A model generated the notes under the pieces. It searched no databases and was not told the DNA's origin. It saw only the letters and a program-made list of their open reading frames with translations. Positions 1 through 7,420 of a DNA stretch of 33,002 bases are shown in pieces. The position numbers and the translations under genes are program-made. Every line of letters starts with the position of its first letter. The first letter of the stretch is position 1. This stretch comes from an uncultured Eubacterium sp. (GTDB lineage Bacteria > Bacillota > Clostridia > Oscillospirales > Acutalibacteraceae). The DNA lies in the NCBI RefSeq assembly GCF_945980375.1, contig NZ_CAMFQO010000020.1, positions 1-33,002 on the forward strand, in the 5' to 3' direction.

Positions 1-76
1 TTCTACCATAGGAGGTCTGTTTTTTTCTATTGTCCATTTTTTACGGACTTGTTCATGATGTTCAATCTGCTTTTCT

Positions 77-412
77 TTAATCCATAACGTCCGAAACTGC
101 ATCTCCTGCTTTGTCAATGCCGTTGCCTATTCCGTCGGCAATGTCATTTACGCCGTCACCGATGTCGTCGCCAACCTTGTCGGCTCTGTTTCTTGCCTCG
201 TCACCTGCGTTGGAAAGATCCTCTCCAACCTCGTTTGTTGTGGATTGGTTTGTTGTGGATGTCGTTTTCTGTGTTGTTGTCATTGTGGTAGTGTTTGTTG
301 TAGTGGTATCGTCAACCGTGTTGTTTTTTGACGAACAACCAACGAACACTACTGCGGTTAAAATTGCAATGACAGCAATTAATAATAAGCTTTTTGCTTT
401 ATTGCTTTTCAT
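77..412 (-). CDS. Small Thr-rich, Asp/Gly-repeat lipoprotein
   Basis: The protein has 111 residues. A basic N-terminus (MKSNKAK) and a hydrophobic stretch at residues 8-24 lead to a lipobox-like FVGC with Cys26, so it is probably lipidated and anchored on the outer face of the membrane; an Lgt gene is present at 16544. Residues about 34-60 form a Thr/Gln/Ser/Asn linker. Residues 62-111 carry repeated D-x-x-G/A-D-x-I units (DDIGDGVNDIADGIGNGIDKAG) that look amphipathic and acidic. No enzyme motif is visible and I do not recognise a family. It lies 52 bases downstream of ypeB on the same strand and is preceded by an AAAGGA ribosome-binding site, so it is probably co-transcribed with ypeB. A spore-envelope role is inferred only from this neighbour. 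Confidence 0.75.
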   Translation of the reverse strand: MKSNKAKSLLLIAVIAILTAVVFVGCSSKNNTVDDTTTTNTTTMTTTQKTTSTTNQSTTNEVGEDLSNAGDEARNRADKVGDDIGDGVNDIADGIGNGIDKAGDAVSDVMD

Positions 413-464
413 ATATTATCATTCCTTTCGGCTTTAGTATTTGCCTGTATTCTTGTTTTATTCG

Positions 465-1793
465 TTATTTTACCAATACTCCGTTTTGGGACTCAATCAT
501 AATCAAAATGTCTTCTTCCTCTCCTGTGTCACAGTTTAGATAAACAAGCACCTTTTCACCTGTATCCTTGCTTTCACAGGTATATTCATAGCACTGCACC
601 TCTTTTCCGCTTTCCTTTGGTATAACGCACATTTTTACATCGTTAACCTTTAGAAATATCGAAAGCTTTTTTTGTGCCTGCTCAGCTGTTAGCTTTGCCT
701 TTTTCGGCTGCCTTTCCGTATGGTTTGTAAGGAAGGTTTTTGCATCAAGGCTTAATAGCTCTCCGTCGTTCATTGATATTCCAACCTTTATTAAATCGGG
801 ATAATAGTAAGCACCGTTTTTCGTATATGCACAGTTTACCGTGCAGGCGTTATCCTTGATGTCGTAGTAGCACACCTTCATATTCTTGTAGCCAAGCCTT
901 TCAAGAGCCTTTACTGCAAGATTGCAGGCATTTTGTGCAGAAATATTTTTGTTTTGAATTTTGCCTGAATAAAGAATTTCCTTGATATACCCGCCCTGCT
1001 TTGTAATTAAGCCCGTGTATCTTCCGCACTTAAATGTGTAACACGGAATCCTTGATTTGTCGTCGGTTTCGTATGATACATTGTTCACGCTGACACCGAG
1101 AGCGTCGGCAAATATCTGTCGGCACTCATCTCTTGTTTTGACATCTGCCGATTTAATAAGCTGTGATGATTTGTTTAGCACCTGGTCGGAATAGGGTCCG
1201 TCATATAAAAGGGTAGGAAAATCCTCAAAAACCTTTGCTCCCGATGAAAAGCTGTTAGACAGGGGCGTAGTGTTTATTTCTCCTGAGCTTCTTATCTCGT
1301 TTTCGGTTATCATAGCTCCGGAATTTGTTGCACTAACCATTTCGTCAACCTGATCGCTGAATTTTTGCGCGTAGCGTAAAAGTGCCTTGAGGTTTTTATG
1401 CTCCTCACTGCTGATTGCTTCACCCTTGTCGATTTTTGTGCCGATATATTGGGCATAGTCACTGCACTGGCTTAAAAATTTGTAGGCATTGCTCAGCTTT
1501 AACTGCTCAATCGGCAGCCTGCTCATTGCGTTTTTTGCCGTACTGCATTGTGCAAATAAATCTCTGCTCAAATCGTAGATTTCTCCGTACGAGCTTGAAA
1601 CAAGGCTTTTTGAAATATCCGTATCAACATTGTCAAGACATTCCGCAAGCTCTGCAAGGCTTTGTCTGTACGATACCTCAAGCTCCGTTTTATAGGACTT
1701 TAGGCTTGATGCTGTCATAATGCTCGAAACAGCTATGATAAACAGCAAAAACGAGATGTATGACAGCACTCTGATGTAGCTTCTTTTTGTCAT
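465..1793 (-). CDS. ypeB: Germination protein YpeB-like
   Basis: The protein has 442 residues, the usual length for YpeB. A signal anchor occupies residues about 10-30 (YISFLLFIIAVSSIM), followed by a long helical region (about 35-160) with YpeB-like features (AMSRLPIEQL, LSQCSDYAQYI). The C-terminal half (about 215-440) contains PepSY-type repeats, for example the segments around TFKCGRYTGLITKQGGYI and CEYTCESKDTGEKVLVYLN-like text. In Bacillus, YpeB stabilises the cortex-lytic enzyme SleB in the spore inner membrane and the two genes are paired. Here no sleB lies upstream, where proB diverges, nor immediately downstream, where a small lipoprotein gene lies. An AAAGGAG ribosome-binding site precedes the start. 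A weak forespore-type promoter may lie at 1822-1851. The family call is firm; a partner SleB elsewhere in the genome is inference. Confidence 0.85.
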   Translation of the reverse strand: MTKRSYIRVLSYISFLLFIIAVSSIMTASSLKSYKTELEVSYRQSLAELAECLDNVDTDISKSLVSSSYGEIYDLSRDLFAQCSTAKNAMSRLPIEQLKLSNAYKFLSQCSDYAQYIGTKIDKGEAISSEEHKNLKALLRYAQKFSDQVDEMVSATNSGAMITENEIRSSGEINTTPLSNSFSSGAKVFEDFPTLLYDGPYSDQVLNKSSQLIKSADVKTRDECRQIFADALGVSVNNVSYETDDKSRIPCYTFKCGRYTGLITKQGGYIKEILYSGKIQNKNISAQNACNLAVKALERLGYKNMKVCYYDIKDNACTVNCAYTKNGAYYYPDLIKVGISMNDGELLSLDAKTFLTNHTERQPKKAKLTAEQAQKKLSIFLKVNDVKMCVIPKESGKEVQCYEYTCESKDTGEKVLVYLNCDTGEEEDILIMIESQNGVLVK

Positions 1794-1821
1794 AAATAAA
1801 CTCCTTTTTTAATTTTGTTGT

Positions 1822-1851
1822 TATTGTTTGCACCTTTAGGCAAAAAATACA
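1822..1851 (-). promoter_or_regulatory. Possible forespore sigma-F/G-type promoter of ypeB
   Basis: On the minus strand TGTATT (1851-1846) is followed 14 bases later by GCAAACAATA (1831-1822). This resembles, imperfectly, the sigma-F/sigma-G pattern of a GTATA-like -35 and a -10 rich in ANANTR. ypeB is a forespore gene in Bacillus, so the match is plausible, but it is an inference from loose consensus sequences. Confidence 0.25.
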
Positions 1852-1860
1852 TCTTTTTAA

Positions 1861-1889
1861 TTGCAACAGCAGATTTACTGTGCTATAAT
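1861..1889 (+). promoter_or_regulatory. Sigma-A promoter of proB
   Basis: TTGCAA (1861-1866) and TATAAT (1884-1889) are separated by 17 bases. The start codon of proB follows 36 bases after the -10 box. This promoter would drive proB, proA and probably the two genes after them. Confidence 0.75.
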
Positions 1890-1925
1890 ATAAAACTGAA
1901 TTAATATAATTGGAGCAATGTTTTT

Positions 1926-2693
1926 ATGCAAAAGAAGAGAATAGTTGTTAAGGTTGGCACATCCACCCTTACACATAAAACAGGAAAAACGAATATTCAA
2001 AAGATTGGTGAGCTTGTGGCAGTTCTTGCGGATTTGCACAATATGGGGCACGAGGTTATTCTTGTATCATCAGGTGCTATCGGCATAGGCACAGCACGTC
2101 TCGGTTTGCATAAAAAGCCCCAAAGTATCAAGGGCAGACAGGCAGCAGCTGCTGTCGGTCAGGGCGAGCTTATGTTCCTTTACGACAAGTTTTTCGGCGA
2201 ATTTGATGTTATTGTATCCCAACTTCTGTTTACCTACGATGCCCTTAAAAATGAGGAAAACAAGATGCATCTTACCAACACCTTTAATCAGCTTATAGAA
2301 TACGGTGTTATTCCTGTTGTAAATGAGAATGACTCCGTATCAATCGAGGAGCTTCTTAACGGTGATAATGATTGCCTGTCGGCAACGGTGGCGGAGCTTA
2401 TTGATGCGGATTTGCTTATTCTTTTAACCGATACAGACGGCTTGTATGACAGCAATCCAAATGAAAATCCGAATGCAAGGCTGATTCCTGTTGTTGAAAA
2501 AATCACACCGGAGATTGAAGCGGTTGCAGGCGGAGCAGGTGAAAAGGGAACAGGCGGATTTACCACAAAGGTTAAGGCTGCGAGGATTGCAAATGACGCA
2601 GGTATTCCTGTGGTTGTTATGAACGGCAGCGATACAAAAAAGATTTACAATGTGCTTAACGGTGAAAGCATAGGAACAAGGTTTTTGCCGTAA
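1926..2693 (+). CDS. proB: Glutamate 5-kinase
   Basis: ProB phosphorylates L-glutamate to gamma-glutamyl phosphate with ATP, the first step of proline synthesis, in the cytoplasm. The protein has 255 residues and is a single amino-acid-kinase domain: VVKVGTSTLT at the N-terminus (ATP site), LVSSGAIGIGTARLGL, then VNENDSVSIEEL and LLTDTDGLYDSNP in the substrate region, and GTGGFTTKVKAA near the C-terminus. It lacks the C-terminal PUA domain of the longer (about 365-residue) enzymes such as that of E. coli; PUA-less forms are common in this phylum. The ribosome-binding site is TGGAG (1911-1915). proA follows, but the two genes are separated by a 274-base inverted-repeat element. Confidence 0.95.
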   Translation: MQKKRIVVKVGTSTLTHKTGKTNIQKIGELVAVLADLHNMGHEVILVSSGAIGIGTARLGLHKKPQSIKGRQAAAAVGQGELMFLYDKFFGEFDVIVSQLLFTYDALKNEENKMHLTNTFNQLIEYGVIPVVNENDSVSIEELLNGDNDCLSATVAELIDADLLILLTDTDGLYDSNPNENPNARLIPVVEKITPEIEAVAGGAGEKGTGGFTTKVKAARIANDAGIPVVVMNGSDTKKIYNVLNGESIGTRFLP

Positions 2694-2697
2694 TTTA

Positions 2698-2971
2698 GGG
2701 TAACGGTAATAATCCGAACCCGTCAAAAATGCAGTATTAAAGCGATATTTGTCGCTTTCGCTGTTGCCTTGCGTCAGCAAGGCTGCCATCTCAAGACAAC
2801 AAATCTCATCTTTACTCCAAGCATTTTTGATGCTTTGCAGTTTATCGTGTGCAGATTTGGTCTTAATCAAGGCACAAAACACAGGCATACTTGCCGTATG
2901 CCGAGTATTTTAACGAGGAGTAAGGGCAAATCTGCCACGATAAACCGTGGTTCGGATTATTACCGTTACCC
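2698..2971. mobile_element. MITE-like element with 23-bp perfect TIRs and TA target duplication
   Basis: The left end at 2698-2720 (starting GGGTAACGGTAATAATCC) is repeated as a perfect inverted copy at 2949-2971. Both ends are flanked by TA (2696-2697 and 2972-2973), as left by IS630/Tc1-mariner-type transposition. The interior has no convincing gene but several hairpins: GCCTTGC/GCAAGGC (2766-2783), AAGCAT/ATGCTT (2819-2835), GGCATAC/GTATGCC (2884-2902), and an imperfect inner inverted repeat pairing GTTTATCGTG (2840-2849) with CACGATAAAC. Removing the element and one TA leaves proB and proA 14 bases apart. The boundaries are directly visible; assignment to the IS630/mariner group is inferred from the TA. 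Confidence 0.75.
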
Positions 2972-2983
2972 TATGGTGATTTT

Positions 2984-4225
2984 ATGACAGTAACAGAACA
3001 AGGCAAAAGAGCAAGGGCAACCCTTGCATTTATGTCGCAGGTTTACAGTGAACAAAAAAACAAGGCGCTTAACGCTATTGCAAATATGCTTGAAAAGAAT
3101 TCAAACAGAATTATTAAAGCAAATGCGATTGATTTAGAGCAGGGAAGAAATAACGGCTTGTCAGAGGGCTTGCTTGACAGACTTATGCTTAACGAAGAAA
3201 GAATAAAGGCTATGGCAGACGGTGTTCGTCAGGTTGCAGTCCTTGCCGACCCTTGCGGAAAAATTCTTTCCGAATACAAAAAGGATAACGGACTGTTAAT
3301 AAAAAAGATTACCGTTCCTATCGGCGTTATCGGCATTATTTTCGAGGCACGTCCCAATGTTACGGTTGATGCCGCTGCACTATGCCTGAAAAGCGGAAAT
3401 TCGGTTATTCTTCGCGGGGGCAAGGAGGCTATTAATTCCAACACTGCTCTTTCGGAAATTATGCGCTCGGCTCTTGACGAGGTGGGATTTGTTAAGGACG
3501 CCATTCAGCTTGTAACGGATACCACCAGGCAGTCGTCGTCTGATATGATGCATATGAACGAATACCTTGATTGTCTTATCCCTCGCGGAGGTAAGGGGCT
3601 TATCAAGGCGGTTGTGGAAAATTCAACCGTACCTGTTATCGAAACAGGCTCGGGAAATTGTCATATTTATGTTGACGACAGTGCGGATATTAATATGGCG
3701 GCAAAGATAATCTTTAATGCAAAAACTCAAAGAATATCCGTTTGTAATGCCTGCGAAAGCCTCGTGATTAACAGTGCAATAATCAATGAAGCATTGCCTG
3801 TAATTGCAAATGAATTGAAGAAAAAGAATGTTCAAATCAGGGGCGATGAGCGTGCTGTGTCTGCCTGCAGTCTTGTAATTCCCGCAAGTGATGAGGATTA
3901 TTATACCGAGTATCTTGATTATATTATCAGTGTAAAAACCGTTGATACTCTTGATGAAGCAATTGAACATATCAATTCTCATTCAACAGGTCACAGCGAG
4001 GCTATCATTACTCAAAACGAAGCCAATGCTCAAAAGTTCCTCAAGTGCATTGATTCCTCATCCGTTTATGTTAATGCATCAACAAGATTTACCGACGGTG
4101 CAGAATTCGGATTGGGTGCGGAAATAGGAATATCAACCCAAAAGCTTCATGCAAGAGGTCCTATGGGTCTTGAACAATTAACATCTACAAAGTATTTGAT
4201 TTTTGGAAATGGGCAAGTTAGATAA
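2984..4225 (+). CDS. proA: Gamma-glutamyl phosphate reductase
   Basis: ProA reduces gamma-glutamyl phosphate with NADPH to glutamate-5-semialdehyde, the second step of proline synthesis. The protein has 413 residues, the normal length, with an aldehyde-dehydrogenase fold. Visible motifs are the nucleotide-binding region (IGVIGIIFEARPNVT, SGNSVILRGGKEA), the glycine-rich IPRGGKGLI, the catalytic cysteine at about residue 254 in SVCNACESLVI, and the C-terminal FGLGAEIGIST and RGPMGLEQLTS. The start is ATG 2984 with a weak GGTGA ribosome-binding site that sits just outside the MITE-like element, so the insertion spared the initiation region. The next gene overlaps the stop codon by one base (TAATG). 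Confidence 0.96.
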   Translation: MTVTEQGKRARATLAFMSQVYSEQKNKALNAIANMLEKNSNRIIKANAIDLEQGRNNGLSEGLLDRLMLNEERIKAMADGVRQVAVLADPCGKILSEYKKDNGLLIKKITVPIGVIGIIFEARPNVTVDAAALCLKSGNSVILRGGKEAINSNTALSEIMRSALDEVGFVKDAIQLVTDTTRQSSSDMMHMNEYLDCLIPRGGKGLIKAVVENSTVPVIETGSGNCHIYVDDSADINMAAKIIFNAKTQRISVCNACESLVINSAIINEALPVIANELKKKNVQIRGDERAVSACSLVIPASDEDYYTEYLDYIISVKTVDTLDEAIEHINSHSTGHSEAIITQNEANAQKFLKCIDSSSVYVNASTRFTDGAEFGLGAEIGISTQKLHARGPMGLEQLTSTKYLIFGNGQVR

Positions 4226-5499
4226 TGAAAAAGAATAACGAATACAGCTATATTCAACCGCAGGTTGACAGCAGACGTAAAAAGAAAAAAAGAAAAAAGA
4301 AAAAGCAGGGTGGCTTTGCAAAAATTATTATTGTTTTGCTTGCATTGCTTGTGATTGCACTTGCAACGGCTCTGCTTTGTGTTAAGTACGTTTTTACGGA
4401 TTTCTATTTCAGCGAGCTTCTTCCGGACAAGCCTGTTGCACAGCTGGTGGATGAAAAAATTATCGGCAGAACAACTACAACTACGACAACATCTCCCGCC
4501 CAAACAACAACCGAGCCTGTAAGCCTTTCCGACTCGGCATATCTTGACCATTCGGATTTTGAGCTTGAGGCAGGCAAAAAGGGTGCCTTTGTGGGCAATA
4601 TACTTAACGGGGGCAAGGTTGACAGAGATAACGGCATAATCTACCACATTGTTGACGGCAAGGGTATTTACAAGTTTGAGCCTAATAACGAAAGCTTCTC
4701 GTGTGTTTACAAATCAAGCGACGTTCTTTCGTCATTCAACATAAGAGGGGATTATTTCTACTTTGTAAATGAAAGCGATAATGCTCTTTATAAGGTTACC
4801 AAGTCGGGCAAAAATCTTTCGAAGGTTGCCGACGGCATTTCCCTTGCATATATATACGATTCAACGGCATATTGCATTTCTGCCGATAACAGTATTGTTA
4901 CCGTAAATACACAGGATTTTTCAAGGAATGTTCTTTATTCCGCCTACGGAAATACTCTTGGCTTTATAGGTATATCAAAGGATAGGGTGTTTTTTACCGA
5001 TACCGATCCGCTTGGCAACACATCATACTATTGTGTGCTTTCGTCAGGCGGTGATGCTGAAAAATTTAGGCTTGATACTGTAAATGACAGCATTTCTTCA
5101 ATGTCTATGGAAAACGGCTTTATGTATTATTTCGAAAAGCAGGCAGACGGCAGGTACAATCTTATCCGTCAAAAGTACGGCTCGCAAAAGGTTGTTACGC
5201 TTGTGCAGGATGTCGGCATTTGTGCTCCCGTAATTGTTGAGCAAAACAGGGTGTTTTATGCCGACCTTGACGAAGATAAGCTTGAGCTGTATGAAATAAA
5301 TATGAATACCGATAAAAAGAAAATGATGCTGTATTCCGGAAATATTACCGCATCCGATAAGGTGTTTATTCAGCACGGCGGAGAGTATGATTTTATCATC
5401 GGTCAGCGCCAAAACGGTGATAAGGTGTACCGTGCATCATCAAATTTGACAGGCTCCTCAAATGTTATGACCTTCGGCGGAGGAAAATGGAGCTATTAA
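4225..5499 (+). CDS. Membrane-anchored DUF5050-like beta-propeller protein
   Basis: The protein has 424 residues. A short cytoplasmic N-terminus carries a very basic stretch (RRKKKKRKKKKQ, residues about 17-28), then one membrane segment (about 33-54, IIIVLLALLVIALATALL), a Thr-rich linker around residue 90 (TTTTTTTSPAQTTTEP), and an extracellular domain (about 105-424). That domain repeats short strands of the type DYFYFVNESDNALYKV, DRVFFTDTD and NRVFYADLDEDKLELYEI, which resembles DUF5050/beta-propeller proteins. No catalytic motif is visible. Its ATG overlaps the proA stop (TAATG), suggesting translational coupling, although nothing links it to proline synthesis. The following flippase gene starts 36 bases later. 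An envelope function is inferred from topology. Confidence 0.7.
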   Translation: MKKNNEYSYIQPQVDSRRKKKKRKKKKQGGFAKIIIVLLALLVIALATALLCVKYVFTDFYFSELLPDKPVAQLVDEKIIGRTTTTTTTSPAQTTTEPVSLSDSAYLDHSDFELEAGKKGAFVGNILNGGKVDRDNGIIYHIVDGKGIYKFEPNNESFSCVYKSSDVLSSFNIRGDYFYFVNESDNALYKVTKSGKNLSKVADGISLAYIYDSTAYCISADNSIVTVNTQDFSRNVLYSAYGNTLGFIGISKDRVFFTDTDPLGNTSYYCVLSSGGDAEKFRLDTVNDSISSMSMENGFMYYFEKQADGRYNLIRQKYGSQKVVTLVQDVGICAPVIVEQNRVFYADLDEDKLELYEINMNTDKKKMMLYSGNITASDKVFIQHGGEYDFIIGQRQNGDKVYRASSNLTGSSNVMTFGGGKWSY

Positions 5500-5535
5500 T
5501 GTAATTGTGTAACTGTATCAAAGAGGTAATTACTT

Positions 5536-6960
5536 TTGGACAAATATAAAAAATTAGCAACCAATACAATAATATTTGCAATAGGCACATTTTCGTCAAA
5601 GATTTTGTCGTTTCTGCTTATGCCGTTTGTTACAAGTAAGCTTGTAACATCGGATTATTCAACCGCGGATTTGATTCAGCAAACAGCTAATGTGCTTATT
5701 CCTATTGTATTTTTACAAATAAACAGTGCTGCCCTGCGCTTTGCGCTTGATAAGCAGGCGGATAAGAGTGATGTTTTTACCGTAGGCGTTCGTACAACGC
5801 TCAAGGGATTTTTGGTGTTCTTAATTTTCTATTATCCCGTAACACTGATTAATATTAACGATATGCCGCTCGGTCAGTATGCACCTCTTATCTATTTGTT
5901 TGTGCTTGTTTCGGGTATGCGCCAGCTTTGTCAGCAGTTTGTTCGCGGATGCGGTCAGGTTCGCGTTTTTGCCATTGATGGAATTGTCGCAACAGGAACA
6001 ACCTTACTGTTTAATTTGCTGTTCCTCGGTCCGCTCAATATGGGCGTTAACGGCTATGTGCTTGCAATTATTGCCTCTGACCTTTTCTCTGTTTTGTTCC
6101 TTTTTGTTGCAACAAGGCTTTGGAACAATCTGCATTTTCATAAGGTGGATAGAAAAATTAAGCACGATATGCTCAAGTATTCCGTTCCGCTTATGCCTAC
6201 AATTATACTGTGGTGGATAATAAACGTGTCGGACAGATATATGGTTACCGGCTTTGTCGGCTCTGCCGAAAACGGCCTTTATACCGCCGCTTCCAAAATA
6301 CCGAACTTTGTTATTATGTTTTCATCGATTTTTATTGATGCTTGGCAGCTTTCGGCTGTTGATGAATATGACAGCGATGATAAGGCAGAATTCTTTACAA
6401 AAATTTTCCGTATTTATTCCGGCGGAATTTTTGCAGTTTCCTCAGCACTTATCCTTGCCTGTCAGCTTATAACAAAAATTTTGGTTGCCGACAGCTATTA
6501 TGAGTCTTGGCGATATGTTCCGGTTTTGATTATTGCCACAACGCTTTCATGTCTTGTGAATTTTCTTGCATCTGTTTATATGGCAGAAAAAAAGTCGGTT
6601 ATGGCTATGGTAACCGCTCTTTCGGGTGCGCTTACAAATATTGTGCTCAACCTTGTGCTCATTCCGCTTATAGGAGCATTAGGTGCGGCAATAGCTACCA
6701 TTGCGGCTTTTGCGGTGGTGTTTGTGTTCCGTGGCTCCAACACAAGAAAATATATTAAAATCAAATTCAATGCTCCTTTGATAGCTGCTGAGGTTGCAAT
6801 TTTGGCGGCTCAGTGCGTGGCTATGCTGTGGCTCAAATCGGGCATTTATATGTATTTGGCAGAGACTGCACTTTTTGGTGCTATGCTTCTTGTAAACATA
6901 AAGCCGATTAAGGAGCTTTCAATAAAGCTTTTCGGTAAGCTTTTGCGTAGAATAAAATAA
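5536..6960 (+). CDS. Flippase-like polysaccharide biosynthesis protein (MATE/Wzx/MurJ superfamily)
   Basis: The protein has 474 residues with about 12-14 predicted membrane segments and no signal peptide, beginning MDKYKKLATNTIIFAIGTFSSKILSF-like, as in oligosaccharide flippases. Typical features are FLLMPFVTSKL in the first helices, a charged loop (HKVDRKIKHDMLKYSVPLMP), WWIINVSDRYMVTGF in helix 7, and the C-terminal half with conserved Gly/Ala-rich helices (LIGALGAAIATIAAF). Such proteins flip undecaprenyl-linked glycans across the membrane; the substrate cannot be read from sequence. The start is TTG 5536 with GAGGTAA (5523-5529) at good spacing. It is the last gene of the proB transcript and is followed by a hairpin terminator at 6971. 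Confidence 0.85.
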   Translation: MDKYKKLATNTIIFAIGTFSSKILSFLLMPFVTSKLVTSDYSTADLIQQTANVLIPIVFLQINSAALRFALDKQADKSDVFTVGVRTTLKGFLVFLIFYYPVTLININDMPLGQYAPLIYLFVLVSGMRQLCQQFVRGCGQVRVFAIDGIVATGTTLLFNLLFLGPLNMGVNGYVLAIIASDLFSVLFLFVATRLWNNLHFHKVDRKIKHDMLKYSVPLMPTIILWWIINVSDRYMVTGFVGSAENGLYTAASKIPNFVIMFSSIFIDAWQLSAVDEYDSDDKAEFFTKIFRIYSGGIFAVSSALILACQLITKILVADSYYESWRYVPVLIIATTLSCLVNFLASVYMAEKKSVMAMVTALSGALTNIVLNLVLIPLIGALGAAIATIAAFAVVFVFRGSNTRKYIKIKFNAPLIAAEVAILAAQCVAMLWLKSGIYMYLAETALFGAMLLVNIKPIKELSIKLFGKLLRRIK

Positions 6961-6970
6961 GGTAAACAGA

Positions 6971-7003
6971 AAATGACCTCTTATTTTAACAAGAGGTCAT
7001 TTT
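6971..7003 (+). terminator. Hairpin terminator after the flippase gene (copy 1 of a 30-nt repeat)
   Basis: AAATGACCTCTT pairs with AAGAGGTCATTT across the loop ATTTTAAC, starting 10 bases after the flippase stop. The 30 bases 6973-7002 recur exactly at 7269-7298. Confidence 0.75.
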
Positions 7004-7223
7004 AGACTGTTGATAAAGTGGGCTGAAACACGCCAAAAGAGATATATATGGCTCACCTTATTGTAAGGGGAGCTGTTGAACGAAGCGAAACTGAGGGGAT
7101 AAAAAACAGATTGAACATCGAGTTCAATCTGTTTTTGGCGTTTTTCGCCTTTTGCTCGGTCGAGGTACCCTCGTACATCTTTCCTCGCAAAATGCGAAAT
7201 TCAGCTTTATTTCTCAACAGTCT
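7004..7223. mobile_element. 220-bp MITE-like element with imperfect terminal inverted repeats and stacked hairpins
   Basis: The left end (7004-7027) begins AGACTGTTGATAAAG. The reverse complement of the right end (7200-7223) begins AGACTGTTGAGAAAT and the two match at 19 of 24 positions. The first 10 bases are identical. The interior is a row of hairpins: a REP-like palindrome (7051-7073), a 13-bp perfect stem (7104-7116/7122-7134) followed by TTT, GGCG/CGCC (7137-7149), CGAGG/CCTCG (7161-7173) and TCGCA/TGCGA (7185-7197). No target duplication is evident. There is no supported coding sequence; short open frames on either strand here are by-products of the palindromes. Confidence 0.5.
7049..7100 (+). 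repeat. REP-like palindromic repeat
   Basis: ATGGCTCACCTTATTGTAAG is followed by GGGAGCTGTTGAACGAAGCG and CTGAGGGG. The form (GGCTC, short arm, loop, AAGGGGAGC, then GAACGAAGCGA and CTGAGGGG) resembles an intergenic repeat that I recall as widespread in gut Clostridia. A shorter relative lies at 10061-10091. Confidence 0.5.
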
Positions 7224-7225
7224 GC

Positions 7226-7266
7226 CAGCGTGTCGAAATTTATAATTTGAATTTTTCGACACGCTG
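7226..7266. repeat. Long hairpin, 13-bp perfect stem
   Basis: CAGCGTGTCGAAA (7226-7238) pairs perfectly with TTTCGACACGCTG (7254-7266). It lies between the MITE-like element and the second copy of the 30-nt terminator repeat. It is not followed by a T run, so it is not itself an obvious terminator. Confidence 0.6.
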
Positions 7267-7268
7267 TT

Positions 7269-7298
7269 ATGACCTCTTATTTTAACAAGAGGTCATTT
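7269..7298 (+). repeat. Second copy of the 30-nt terminator hairpin
   Basis: This is an exact repeat of 6973-7002 (ATGACCTCTT, loop, AAGAGGTCATTT). It sits 38 bases upstream of the glgP -35 box and could insulate glgP from upstream transcription. Confidence 0.8.
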
Positions 7299-7336
7299 GC
7301 TGTTTTGTATATTTTGTATATATTTTTCTTTACTAC

Positions 7337-7365
7337 TTGCATATATGGTACTTTTAGTGTATAAT
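7337..7365 (+). promoter_or_regulatory. Sigma-A promoter of glgP
   Basis: TTGCAT (7337-7342) and TATAAT (7360-7365) are separated by 17 bases, 55 bases before the glgP start. The gene-free stretch 6961-7420 otherwise holds only the repeats and hairpins listed separately. Confidence 0.8.
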
Positions 7366-7420
7366 AAACAAAATTTGGAAAATATAATTACTTTTTATAA
7401 TATCTTTTTGGAGGAATTGT

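Noticed and set aside
2424-2888. A 154-residue open frame on the minus strand across the proB end and the MITE-like element
   Set aside because: It runs antisense through proB and then through hairpins. It has no ribosome-binding site and no recognisable domain.
7048-7262. Overlapping 65- and 69-residue frames on both strands between the flippase gene and glgP
   Set aside because: They mirror each other because the sequence is palindromic. There is no codon pattern and no family resemblance.
6971-7300. CRISPR array
   Set aside because: There are only two copies of one repeat, 266 bases apart, with no regular spacers; the repeats are terminator hairpins.
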